Below are positions 5,656-13,404 of a stretch of DNA of 21,531 nt, one piece after another. The stretch is from a virus, in the IMG/VR virus record IMGVR_UViG_3300018080_000092, positions 1 through 21,531 of that record; one strand, written 5' to 3'. Within the stretch, counting starts at the first letter, position 1. The number at the start of each line of letters is the position of its first letter. Under the pieces are notes generated by a model, which saw nothing but the letters and a program-made list of their open reading frames with translations, was not told where the DNA came from and did no database searches. The translations under genes and the position numbers were made by a program.

Positions 5656-6022
5656 CTTGCCTCCCCCATTGTTGTAATAACCGAATCACCTTACTAATAT
5701 CACATAGGAACTGTCTCGCGTCTTTGAGATTGTTCATCTCCTCAATCTCCTCATCAGTTGGCATCTCTATTTGAATCAGAGACGCCCACAATCGCTCTGG
5801 CAATGTTTCCAATTCTACAGGAATGAGGGAATTCTGATTTACGTCTTTAAATCTAAATTCCTCTAGTTCTTCCTCAACCTTCTCTTCTAGCCATTCCTCG
5901 ATAGCAGTGCAATCATCAGGCCAGCCAGGACCCTGGGATAAATCAATCCTTGCACAAGTCTCTCCGTCCCGATTCACAGCCAGAATATGGCGGGAAGGGG
6001 TTCTGTATAGCCTCATCTTCAT
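5645..6022 (-). CDS. Acidic hypothetical protein between tail genes
   Basis: The 125-residue product is strongly acidic, with a Glu-rich stretch (IEEWLEEKVEEELEEF) around residues 41-56 and a helical C-terminal half. The ATG at 6022 is one base after the stop of the minor tail gene, with AGGGG upstream, and its end overlaps the fibre gene by 11 bases. It could be a small tail component or a fibre assembly chaperone, since such chaperones often neighbour fibre genes. No family recognised. Confidence 0.6.
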   Translation of the reverse strand: MKMRLYRTPSRHILAVNRDGETCARIDLSQGPGWPDDCTAIEEWLEEKVEEELEEFRFKDVNQNSLIPVELETLPERLWASLIQIEMPTDEEIEEMNNLKDARQFLCDISKVIRLLQQWGRQDDN

Positions 6023-6023
6023 T

Positions 6024-7907
6024 TTATGCCCCTAAGAAGCTTACAGAGAGAACACTGTCGGCGTTCACGTTCAATGCTCCACCACTATCCTGAAAGACTT
6101 CTACCGTAATATAGTCATTCGCCTCAAGATGTAGCACCTGTGCCACGTGCTGATCAAATATCTCCGCCTCTGAGATGTCGTTGACAATGCCCTCTCGCTG
6201 CGTAGATCCGTTCACCTGTATACGCACCTTGCGATACCCAGTAGCATTACCCTCCCACTGAATCGTAGTCGCCACTAGATAATATCCATCTCCACCGGAT
6301 GGAATGGTAACTCGCTCTGAATTGGAGCTTGTGCTATGGTAGCTCCCCACATCTATATCTTCAGCATTCCAGGACACATCGGTATTGGTGCTATTGGGTA
6401 TCGATTCGCTGCTGCTTCTTACTACTTGACATCCCTTGAACGCCACGATTTCCTCTCCTTCTTCTCTATAGGGCTCTAATTTGAATTTTGTCCTGATAGC
6501 CTGTCCGGTTGAGTTCAGCCAGGCGTGTTCGATATACCCTATTCGATATGGCCTGAGCAACCCATATTCCGGCAGATCGGCTACAGCCAAATCCCATAAG
6601 TCTGGATAGAATTGCTTATGAGTGCGATTCTCTAATTGTACCGTCAGGTATGCTTCCGGGTCTTTCAGCATAGCCAGAGCGATGGTTGCCAGATAAGATG
6701 CATAAATATTATCCTCTAGCCAAGGTGATCTGATATTTAGTGTGTTTTGCCCATATTGATTGATGCTATCTTGATCGTAGGATATCTTTGTTGATAGCCA
6801 GGGATCATAAATCGCATCTCCCGTTGCCGATAAAGCGGTTATATAACCGTCGCTACCTGATAGGTTTGTAATCCATATCTTCGCGCCAGGTCCAATATCG
6901 GAGTCGTATTCCAGTAGGCATTGTGATGTTAAGTCAGCCCCGGAGCCGTCCTCAGCAGCGTTGACTGTAAAATCGAATGTCATAGAACTACCACAGGGAG
7001 CCCACTCTTGGTACTTAAATTGTGCCTCCACATAGTAAGTCTCGTTTGCGTCAATGGACGGCGTGTCTTGCAATTCCCACAGGACGGTGTTGACCAGGTC
7101 TAATTTCTTTGGCCTGCTCTCTGCGCGAATACTATTTTTAACATATTCCCAGGGAACGGGTCTGCCGATGTCCCGCAGCAATTCATCCTGATTAAGGGCG
7201 ATTGACCGTCTATATGAGTACGTTATGGGACGCCACGTAAAATTGCCTTCACGGCTATGGAAAGCTACAGATAATTGGGAATTATTTAGGTCAGTTAGCG
7301 CCTTGAAGGCCTGCTCATTCCACGCCCACCAATAGACTTGTGTATAGTCAGGGAGGGAAGAAATATCGCTACCCCATCGTGTGGGCCAATCTACATTATC
7401 CTGTAGCAAGGAAATGATAGCAGGAACAGAAGCGGAGGAGGCGAGTCCTATGTTCACCGTATTCTCGACAAACCAACGTAGCCCATCCTCTACTACAATC
7501 CGGGCCATTTCTCTGCCGTCTCTCGTGAACAATTGCACATCAACCACCACGCCAAACATTATGGCGTAGTTGGTCCCCTCGGTTTCATCTTTCACCGCGA
7601 TCTTGGTAAACTTTCCGGGTAATACGTGTGGATATAGCGGGCTATTCTCGTTTAGAGCATCGTATCGGCCATCTTCATTGTCAAATTCTCCCATTGCTTT
7701 TCCGACACCAAAAGGAATGAAGCCCTTTTCTCCTACCGCCTGTGTTCGGCCACGCTGCATCGTAAAATTGACCATTCTCTGGGCTTCATTGCCCCAACCG
7801 TAGTATCCGTCCCAGGCCACTATGAACGTCCATTTGAGATTAGCGTCCCAGACCTCGGTTCCATATTTTGTCCCATCACCATAGGTGAATTCGTTGTATT
7901 TAGCCAC
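6024..7907 (-). CDS. Minor tail / baseplate protein with C1q-like C-terminus
   Basis: The 627-residue protein follows the tape measure gene, where siphophages place distal tail and hub proteins. Near residues 48-105 it has FTMQRGR... and EFDNEDGRYDALNENSPLYP followed by a Pro-Gly turn; this is the LDN.DGRYDP...SPLYPN signature of a known minor tail family. The last 95 residues (YLVATTIQWEGNATGYRKVR... AQVLHLEANDYITVEVFQ) match the jelly-roll pattern of C1q/TNF-like domains found in receptor-binding proteins. It probably forms the tail tip and may bind the host surface. It overlaps the tape measure gene by 8 bases. Confidence 0.75.
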   Translation of the reverse strand: MAKYNEFTYGDGTKYGTEVWDANLKWTFIVAWDGYYGWGNEAQRMVNFTMQRGRTQAVGEKGFIPFGVGKAMGEFDNEDGRYDALNENSPLYPHVLPGKFTKIAVKDETEGTNYAIMFGVVVDVQLFTRDGREMARIVVEDGLRWFVENTVNIGLASSASVPAIISLLQDNVDWPTRWGSDISSLPDYTQVYWWAWNEQAFKALTDLNNSQLSVAFHSREGNFTWRPITYSYRRSIALNQDELLRDIGRPVPWEYVKNSIRAESRPKKLDLVNTVLWELQDTPSIDANETYYVEAQFKYQEWAPCGSSMTFDFTVNAAEDGSGADLTSQCLLEYDSDIGPGAKIWITNLSGSDGYITALSATGDAIYDPWLSTKISYDQDSINQYGQNTLNIRSPWLEDNIYASYLATIALAMLKDPEAYLTVQLENRTHKQFYPDLWDLAVADLPEYGLLRPYRIGYIEHAWLNSTGQAIRTKFKLEPYREEGEEIVAFKGCQVVRSSSESIPNSTNTDVSWNAEDIDVGSYHSTSSNSERVTIPSGGDGYYLVATTIQWEGNATGYRKVRIQVNGSTQREGIVNDISEAEIFDQHVAQVLHLEANDYITVEVFQDSGGALNVNADSVLSVSFLGA

Positions 7908-9258
7908 TACGCATGGCCTTTCTTATGATGGGAGTAAGCGCTTGCTCAAGCTCATATTCGTCTGCCAGGGACAAGACTGGAGAGTATTGGATTACGTAGG
8001 TATGCCCTGTGGCGCTGCCCGTCGCCGCTCCAGAGGCAAGGCTCCCAAATCCTTTGAACCCGCTTCCCAGCTTCTTGTTCACGTCGCCCATCGCATCACC
8101 GATACCTCTTAGCCCTATCTCCAGGGGAGTCGGTGAGCCAGGGGTTAGCCAGTCAGGAATGGCATTAATCGCATCCTGGGCTGCCTGTTTCATCTCGTTC
8201 CACTTATCGATCACCCAGTCAATCGCATCACGGAGCGTGCCCAACGCGTCCGCCACGTCCTGAACGACCTCAGCGATCCCCTGAAGGACCGTTGCCGCCA
8301 GGCTGATCCCAATCTTCATTGCCTCAACGGCCAGCGTCAGCAAATCCATTTCGCCGGTGTTCAAGCCCAGGGCCTCGGCGATTTCGCCCAGCGCCTGAAA
8401 CAAGTCATCGATCACTGGCCCAAGCTCATCCTTGAGGTGGCCCATCACTTCCTTGAACCCTTCCAGCAACGGAGGCAGGGCCGTGGTTGCCAGGTCGACG
8501 ATGATACCCAGAAGAGGAGTGACAAAGGGAAGGAGCTCGCTTCCTATGGTGGTCGCCGCCTCAGATAGCGTGGACTTTAATGCTCTCATCTGGTTGGCCC
8601 ACGAGCCCGCCGTGGCCGTCGCGTCGCCCTGTGCGTCTGACGTGCCAGCATAGATCAAGTTGAGACGCGCTTGAACCTTCTCTTGCTCTGTGGCCGCCGC
8701 GATCCCGCCCTCGACGCCCATCTTTAATAGCTCTTGATCCAACGTGGCCTGGGTAATGACCACGCCATACTTGCGCATCGTTTCGTGATTGCCGACAATG
8801 GCGCTTTGAAGATCGAGCATTACCTGGTCATCGGCCACGTTGTTGAAACTGCCCATATCCACTGCCAACTTGGTAAGCTCTGTGGACATCCCTGACGCTT
8901 CATCCCTCGCAAAGCCAAGCGGGACGAACGTATCCTGAACGGTTGCGGCCATCTCCATTAACTCAAATTTGGAGCGCCCAACCGTATTACCAAATTCGTC
9001 CAGGGCCGCAATCGCCTCAGGCGCCGACGTGCCAAATACGACGTTGAATTTGGATGACATCTCTTCGGCGTCAGAGCCAAGCCCGATTAGCTTTGAGCCA
9101 ACTCCGATAGTGGCAGTCCCAACTGCCGCAATCGCGCCGGCCGCAAGGCCAACCGGTGCCGGGATCGAAGAAAACAGGTCGGTCAAACGGCCAATGCCTT
9201 TCTCTGCATTGCCGGTCTGGTCGACTCTGATCTCAAGCTTTCTTACTGAGGTTGCCAC
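7900..9258 (-). CDS. Tail tape measure protein
   Basis: The 452-residue protein carries the TP901-type tape measure core (LQSAIVGNHETMRKYGVVIT, about residues 150-169). Hydrophobic Ala/Gly-rich segments lie at about 34-54 and 241-265, and the rest is long amphipathic helix. It starts with GTG at 9258, 16 bases inside the end of the frameshifted chaperone frame. At about 0.15 nm per residue it would set a tail of roughly 65-70 nm, an estimate from the general rule. It is short for a siphophage tape measure and shows no lytic transglycosylase or peptidase motif. Confidence 0.88.
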   Translation of the reverse strand: MATSVRKLEIRVDQTGNAEKGIGRLTDLFSSIPAPVGLAAGAIAAVGTATIGVGSKLIGLGSDAEEMSSKFNVVFGTSAPEAIAALDEFGNTVGRSKFELMEMAATVQDTFVPLGFARDEASGMSTELTKLAVDMGSFNNVADDQVMLDLQSAIVGNHETMRKYGVVITQATLDQELLKMGVEGGIAAATEQEKVQARLNLIYAGTSDAQGDATATAGSWANQMRALKSTLSEAATTIGSELLPFVTPLLGIIVDLATTALPPLLEGFKEVMGHLKDELGPVIDDLFQALGEIAEALGLNTGEMDLLTLAVEAMKIGISLAATVLQGIAEVVQDVADALGTLRDAIDWVIDKWNEMKQAAQDAINAIPDWLTPGSPTPLEIGLRGIGDAMGDVNKKLGSGFKGFGSLASGAATGSATGHTYVIQYSPVLSLADEYELEQALTPIIRKAMRSG

Positions 9259-9718
9259 AATTTAATGCCCTGTTTGCTTTCCTGGTAGAGAAGCTCCGTT
9301 AGCCTGATCACCCACTCCATTGGTTCGTTATCGATAGCCGATGGCAGGACATTGTAGGCACGAGCCAGGACGATTTGCCACACCCAATCGGGCAGATCTG
9401 GAAGGTGATCGTGCCCCGCTTTCAGGTTGTGGAGGTAGAGGGTGATTGCTCGCCGCTCACTTTTTTTACTTCCGCAGTTACCCCCATTTTCTGCGCAAAC
9501 GCTCCGTTGACCTCTGCGCATTGATCGAGCGACAACTCATCCAACTCTCCGATCGGAAGTGCTTCCCCCGTTTCCGCGTCGGTGAAGTCCCAATCCGAAA
9601 CGAGCGATAAAGCAAAGCGGAGCACGTCTTCCTCTGTCGCCTCTCCGCTTTCGATGCGCGCATTGATTGCCTGCGCTTCCCGATAGTGCTTGAATTTAAG
9701 TGTCTTGAATTGGACCAT
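9243..9718 (-). CDS. Tail assembly chaperone GT fusion (programmed -1 frameshift)
   Basis: The upstream chaperone frame and an overlapping -1 frame can be joined at A AAA AAA (9467-9461), in the correct phase: GTA AAA AAA slips back one base and continues AGT GAG CGG. The product would be 158 residues: 86 from the first frame and 72 from the second (SERRAITLYLHNLK... WQPQ). Its order, tail tube then G/GT chaperone then tape measure, is exactly that of lambda and many siphophages, where the ratio of short and long forms guides tail assembly. The downstream frame has no good start of its own. Confidence 0.8.
9422..9718 (-). CDS. Tail assembly chaperone, short form (G-like)
   Basis: The 98-residue unshifted product starts at the ATG at 9718, after a G-rich site, 11 bases downstream of the tail tube stop. 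It is helical and acidic (ARIESGEATEEDVLRFALSL), typical of G-like chaperones that coat the tape measure protein. It ends in a Ser/Thr-rich tail (GEQSPSTSTT) encoded after the slippery site, the part replaced in the long form. Confidence 0.8.
   Translation of the reverse strand: MVQFKTLKFKHYREAQAINARIESGEATEEDVLRFALSLVSDWDFTDAETGEALPIGELDELSLDQCAEVNGAFAQKMGVTAEVKKVSGEQSPSTSTT
9461..9467 (-). promoter_or_regulatory. Slippery heptamer for -1 ribosomal frameshifting
   Basis: The minus strand reads AAAAAAA, in phase as A_AAA_AAA relative to the chaperone frame (last base of codon 84 plus codons 85-86). Both paired tRNAs can re-pair fully after slipping one base back. No strong downstream hairpin was evident by eye. 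Confidence 0.75.
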
Positions 9719-9729
9719 CCCAGTCCCCC

Positions 9730-10695
9730 CTAGTATGAAACAACGTCCGTAACCACCACTATTGAACCGGTGTTGTCGCTGGCGTCCTTCTCGCCCTTCA
9801 GCGTGACGGCTATGATGTTGTTGCCGTCGCGTTCGTCGAGGGTGTCTACTTCCTCGACCATATACATACCGTCTATGTTGCAGTAGTCGTTTGCGTCTAC
9901 GTATCCGCGCACACGGACCGCGTATTGGGTAGTGGTCAGTACCGCGTCGGCGAACGTCTGAGCCTCAGCCGCGCTTACCTCCAGAACAAGCTTCAAAGTG
10001 ACTTGCCAGGGAGCCGTGCCCCTGCCATTGGGGTAGAGTGCCCCTGCGTATTGCTTGGTGTGCAAGTAGTTTTCCAGCTTCCAATTGAAGCTGATCAATT
10101 CCTCCACATTAGAGCCGCCGATACTCGCGTAGGCGGTGTCCACGTAGAGAAGAGTCTCAGCCATCTTGATTGGAGTGACGGTATCATCCAATGCAGGAGA
10201 GGCGCTCAAAGCGTCGGGCAGATCCACCTCGCCGCCTGTAAGCTCAGCTTCGACCTGCCAGCCCTCCCCCGCCGCCCCTGAAATGGTGAGGCCCGATGCA
10301 AATACGTCCGTTCCGCGAACCACGTAGGTGCCGCCATCCGTATACTCAATCGTCCACAAATCGAAGGTGGGTTCATCAGTTACATCGTCCGGCAGAGGCC
10401 AGGTATAGGTATAAGGCGCGCCGTTGCCGCTCGCTCCCGTCTGATTGCCAAGCGCCATCGAAAGCGGGATCAAGATTTGCTCGTATGTCGCATCCATCTT
10501 AAGGGTGCCTTCGGGCATTATCTGGCCCACGTAGTGCCGTGCTGGCGCATAGCTCCCTATGTTTTCCTCCGGGTGAATCTTGCTCACACTTGGCTTCAGA
10601 TCACAGGTCGCTCTAAGAAGAGTATCAACGTTAACTGCCGTGCCTGCCACAGCCTGTAGGCCTACACAGACCTGTCGTGTTGCGATTGATGTCAT
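9730..10695 (-). CDS. Major tail protein (tail tube)
   Basis: The 321-residue protein is beta-rich, with a typical tube-protein pattern: the N-terminus TRQVCVGLQAVAGTAVNVDT, the central IEYTDGGTYVVRGTDVFASG and an ELTGG strand pair. It follows the tail terminator and precedes the chaperone pair, the standard place. Ribosome binding site AAGGAG lies before the ATG at 10695, which overlaps the preceding stop as TGATG. The length fits a tube subunit without a large added Ig-like domain. Confidence 0.82.
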   Translation of the reverse strand: MTSIATRQVCVGLQAVAGTAVNVDTLLRATCDLKPSVSKIHPEENIGSYAPARHYVGQIMPEGTLKMDATYEQILIPLSMALGNQTGASGNGAPYTYTWPLPDDVTDEPTFDLWTIEYTDGGTYVVRGTDVFASGLTISGAAGEGWQVEAELTGGEVDLPDALSASPALDDTVTPIKMAETLLYVDTAYASIGGSNVEELISFNWKLENYLHTKQYAGALYPNGRGTAPWQVTLKLVLEVSAAEAQTFADAVLTTTQYAVRVRGYVDANDYCNIDGMYMVEEVDTLDERDGNNIIAVTLKGEKDASDNTGSIVVVTDVVSY

Positions 10696-11096
10696 CAGGT
10701 TGTCTCCTTAACAGATAAACTATGACTCTCCACTCGATAGGCTACGCCGCTTATTTCTGCGAAATACGCATCGCTTGGCTCTTCGAGGGAGAGGTAATCC
10801 CAATTGGCGTTGCTCTGGTTAGCCTTGATGGTTGATCTGATCGTGTCGTGCAACGAGTCCAGCGTGTCCTCTGCAGTCTCCCCACCAGACCGCTTGACCA
10901 GCACATCCAGGGTGAAGACGTAGAAATTGTGTTCCAAGGCCTGGCTCTCCTGTTGATGGTGAGTCCGGTCGCTATAGATATTGAGTACCTTGTCGTAGCC
11001 TTGCAGGTCTGGAGGTGCATAGCCATTGACCTGGTTGAATTCACCGGTCGCATCGAAAACGACGACAAGTGCCTCACGTGCCGTCTGTCTAGACAT
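10695..11096 (-). CDS. Tail terminator-like protein
   Basis: The 133-residue protein lies directly before the tail tube gene and has the size and alternating helix/strand pattern of tail terminators (lambda U or HK97 gp10-neighbour type). It includes FYVFTLDVLVKRSGGETAEDTLDSLHDTIRS around residues 58-90, where a long helix follows a strand, as in that fold. The ATG at 11096 has GAGGGAG upstream. The identity depends mainly on position and fold pattern. Such proteins cap the growing tail tube and join it to the head. Confidence 0.65.
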   Translation of the reverse strand: MSRQTAREALVVVFDATGEFNQVNGYAPPDLQGYDKVLNIYSDRTHHQQESQALEHNFYVFTLDVLVKRSGGETAEDTLDSLHDTIRSTIKANQSNANWDYLSLEEPSDAYFAEISGVAYRVESHSLSVKETT

Positions 11097-11232
11097 ACTC
11101 CCTCACACATAGCACTATGGTCGTAATCGGCCAGACCACCAGGCCGAAATCGAGTGTACCGAGATTGCAAAGCAACATCAGCACGAGGCCTACTACCAGG
11201 GCACGAAGTAAGATTGTGTTTAGCGCGTTCAA
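11089..11232 (-). CDS. 47-residue two-helix membrane protein (TTG start)
   Basis: The gap between the two neck genes is filled by a frame starting with TTG at 11232, whose TTGA overlaps the stop of the upstream gene. It runs to a TAG at 11089, 8 bases inside the next gene. The product has two hydrophobic stretches (about residues 7-22, TILLRALVVGLVLMLL, and 29-43, FGLVVWPITTIVLCV) joined by a short turn. The ribosome binding site is weak (GGTGG), so coupling is required. It could be a holin-like or neck-region membrane peptide; the exact fit between both neighbours supports a gene. Confidence 0.5.
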   Translation of the reverse strand: MNALNTILLRALVVGLVLMLLCNLGTLDFGLVVWPITTIVLCVREYV

Positions 11233-11531
11233 AATGGTTTCACCACCCAGTCAAAGTGCTTATCATAAGGAAAGGCGTCAATCGCTCTTTGAGCATAGTC
11301 GTGTGAGCCTCCCCTGTCGGCCTCGAAGCCCGCGTAGTACGCATCAGCCCCGGCCACGTTGCGCTTGTGGTACACAGTGCTCTTCATAAAGCCGGTGTCC
11401 ACGTGGGCAAAGTTGTGCATATCCTGGTCAAGTTGTTTCGTGATCTCCTCAGTGTTGCCCACGCGCTGACTGACTTTGACCAGGGCCCTGTGTACCTTGT
11501 CCGCGCCGATGACCTGGACATCACGAGCCAC
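11229..11531 (-). CDS. HK97 gp10-like neck/tail component
   Basis: The 100-residue product contains HVDTGFMKSTVYHK followed by AYYAGFEADRGG and YAQRAI, the hallmark order of HK97 gp10-like tail-completion proteins (DTG.L..S, then Y...E.G). It starts with GTG at 11531, seven bases after GGAG, and overlaps the previous gene by 11 bases. It probably lies at the head-tail joint. At 100 residues it is shorter than most relatives. Confidence 0.75.
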   Translation of the reverse strand: MARDVQVIGADKVHRALVKVSQRVGNTEEITKQLDQDMHNFAHVDTGFMKSTVYHKRNVAGADAYYAGFEADRGGSHDYAQRAIDAFPYDKHFDWVVKPF

Positions 11532-11829
11532 TCTGGTACTCCAGTACCAGGAAGTAGTATGCGTCCATTGACCCCTGCGCTGGCCAGTCGTGAACCGCCT
11601 TTACGGCAAAGGTCGTTCCATCCGACACGAGATAGTCTCCCGCTGCAAAGGCGGTGTATTTGGTGAAGCACTGGCGCATCAGGAAAAGCTTGTCCGTTGG
11701 GTACTGCTGAGAGTACCCTTTATCCAGCGGATCAATGGGAGAGATTGATATGTCAGTCGCGACGGTCGCCAGAGATGCGCCAGTCGGGTTGTTCTTGTGC
11801 GTGCAGGTCTCAGTTAGAACGTTTTCCAT
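11521..11829 (-). CDS. Putative head-closure (stopper) protein
   Basis: The 102-residue protein lies between the connector candidate and the gp10-like protein, the usual slot for the head-closure protein. Its sequence is beta-rich (AAGDYLVSDGTTFAVKAVHDWP, then YYFLVLEYQS), consistent with the small barrel of such proteins. The ATG overlaps the upstream stop as TGATG. No motif proves the function; position and fold type are the evidence. Confidence 0.6.
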   Translation of the reverse strand: MENVLTETCTHKNNPTGASLATVATDISISPIDPLDKGYSQQYPTDKLFLMRQCFTKYTAFAAGDYLVSDGTTFAVKAVHDWPAQGSMDAYYFLVLEYQSGS

Positions 11830-12284
11830 CAGTCGTCATCGCTCCCGGTATAGTGCTCTGCGAACTCGTAGGTAATGACGCCGGTCTCCAGGGCCACAGC
11901 GCCATAGCCGTATATGTTCTCAAGGCGTTTTTGCACCATCTCAAGGCGCTTCTGGACTTGCGCTGCAAGCTGGCTCAGCTTTTCAGAGCGTGGGCCAACC
12001 GTCGTATCTACGTCATCGAGATTGCCCAGGATGTTCGCCAACGTGCGATACTCTGCCAGGTCAACCACTTCGTCAATATCGTCTTCCGCGTCCCCAACCT
12101 CAGAGGAGGTGGGACTCGTGATGTCAGCGGTTGTATAGCCCGCTTCCCTTAAACCAAAGCCGATAGGATAGGCCAAATCGTCATTTGTGCCGTCGACGGT
12201 CGAACCATCCATACCGGCCTTGGTCAGGAGGGGACCAACGCGATGAACGAGTACGTTCTCTACGTTTGCTCGCGTGACTGCCAT
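11829..12284 (-). CDS. Putative head-tail connector (adaptor)
   Basis: The 151-residue protein is mostly helical: an N-terminal helix (RANVENVLVHRVGPLLTKAG), an acidic middle (VGDAEDDIDEVVDLAEY) and a long central helix (RSEKLSQLAAQVQKRLEMVQ). This fits the helical-bundle adaptor that docks under the portal. The start overlaps the beta-helix gene's stop as TAATG. Order relative to the capsid and neck genes supports the call. Confidence 0.6.
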   Translation of the reverse strand: MAVTRANVENVLVHRVGPLLTKAGMDGSTVDGTNDDLAYPIGFGLREAGYTTADITSPTSSEVGDAEDDIDEVVDLAEYRTLANILGNLDDVDTTVGPRSEKLSQLAAQVQKRLEMVQKRLENIYGYGAVALETGVITYEFAEHYTGSDDD

Positions 12285-13231
12285 TAGTCTGTCTCTGCGT
12301 AGTTGTTCCCGGAACAGTAAAGCCCCAGGGCCGCCAGAGCCGCGTAGTTTACGTCGAAGGTCGAAGTCCCCACAGCGGTCTCAAACCAGTTGTCGGCGAT
12401 GAGTCCTGTAGCAGCGTTGCTATTTGAGTCGAGCATCTTGCCATCTTCCACCACATTGCCCTTATAGATGCAATGCGGCCCACCGCCAGCGAACGCGCCG
12501 TGGGTGATCGCGTAGGTGCAATCTCGGAACCGGCAATTCCTGATTTCGAGGTTTTGTGTAGCCCCTTGAACATAGATGCCGGTCGTGAAGTCAGATCCGA
12601 CACCTTCAAAGTAGCATTCCTCAATCAAGCAATCTGAGGTTCCCTCAATGGCAATCCCTTTGCTGTTGTCGAGGTTCCATTTCGGGAATCGGCATTTGTG
12701 GATATGCACGCCGAAGGGCAACGCTGTGCCCTCGCCACCGATAAGCATAGCAGCGCCAGAGTAGAACGTTGTCCCGGCATCACGAGAAACAAACGCCATT
12801 CCGCTTATGGTGCAACGTTCTGTGATCGTAGCAACCGGGCCATCAGTGAAGGTGGAGGCCGCGTACATCGAAAAGTACTCGCCCTTTGCGCCAGGCGCAA
12901 GGCCAGCCGTACAGGCAATCACGGTCACTCCTGCGACATTGAAGTCGCAGGTTTCCGTGACTTCCTCTCCACCCGGAAAGCGGATGATAACGTCGTTTCG
13001 ACCAGAAGTGCACAATGCTAGTGCTGCCGCCATTGTATTTACTGGAGCATCACGAGAGCCAACATTGCCAGCCGCTCCATTCGTCGGGTCACAGTAAAAC
13101 ACTTGTGCACCGTCATCCAGATTGCTCCACAATGAGGCCCCTTCAGCGTTCAGCCCACCGAGAAACGAGGCGTCTGTCTCTACGGTCAATTCGTCCGCGA
13201 CGAGATGTCCAAATCGCTGTTTCGCGCTCAT
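12284..13231 (-). CDS. Beta-helix repeat structural protein in the head module
   Basis: The 315-residue protein has the repeating pattern of a right-handed parallel beta-helix (pectate-lyase type): ITERCTISGMAF, then VHIHKCRF, DCLIEECYFEG, NLEIRNCRFRD and GNVVEDG, from about residues 130 to 270. No obvious catalytic set is visible, although such helices often bind or cut polysaccharide. Its N-terminus (MSAKQRFGHLVADELTV) is short and could be an anchor. It sits between the capsid and connector genes, so it may be a head fibre, decoration or receptor-binding appendage. Its stop overlaps the connector start. Confidence 0.68.
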   Translation of the reverse strand: MSAKQRFGHLVADELTVETDASFLGGLNAEGASLWSNLDDGAQVFYCDPTNGAAGNVGSRDAPVNTMAAALALCTSGRNDVIIRFPGGEEVTETCDFNVAGVTVIACTAGLAPGAKGEYFSMYAASTFTDGPVATITERCTISGMAFVSRDAGTTFYSGAAMLIGGEGTALPFGVHIHKCRFPKWNLDNSKGIAIEGTSDCLIEECYFEGVGSDFTTGIYVQGATQNLEIRNCRFRDCTYAITHGAFAGGGPHCIYKGNVVEDGKMLDSNSNAATGLIADNWFETAVGTSTFDVNYAALAALGLYCSGNNYAETD

Positions 13232-13395
13232 TTGGATTTTCCTTTCGGCTTCTCAGCCGGAACGTCCAGCTTGGCTAGTAGTTTGTGAAGCTCTTCAACG
13301 ACCAGCTCTTGACCTGAAAGAATGTCTTCGATGCCCTGTTCCAACTTCCTACGGTGTGCGTCTTGCTTGAGTTTTTCAGCTTTGACTGTAGCCAT
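13228..13395 (-). CDS. 55-residue helical head-module protein
   Basis: This frame starts at the ATG at 13395 behind GGGGGAG and ends with a TGA that overlaps the next start as ATGA. The product (MATVKAEKLKQDAHRRKLEQ...) is predicted as two helices with charged heptads (LEQGIEDIL, LVVEELHKLLAKL) and a basic Lys/Pro tail. The strong ribosome binding site and precise junctions with both neighbours support it. It may be a small accessory or linker protein for the beta-helix appendage. No family recognised. Confidence 0.7.
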   Translation of the reverse strand: MATVKAEKLKQDAHRRKLEQGIEDILSGQELVVEELHKLLAKLDVPAEKPKGKSK

Positions 13396-13404
13396 ATCTC
13401 CCCC

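Noticed and set aside
9243-9521. Independent 92-codon gene before the tape measure gene
   Set aside because: Its first 20 or so codons overlap the chaperone in another frame and it has no good start signal. The slippery A7 in exact phase explains it better as the frameshifted extension.
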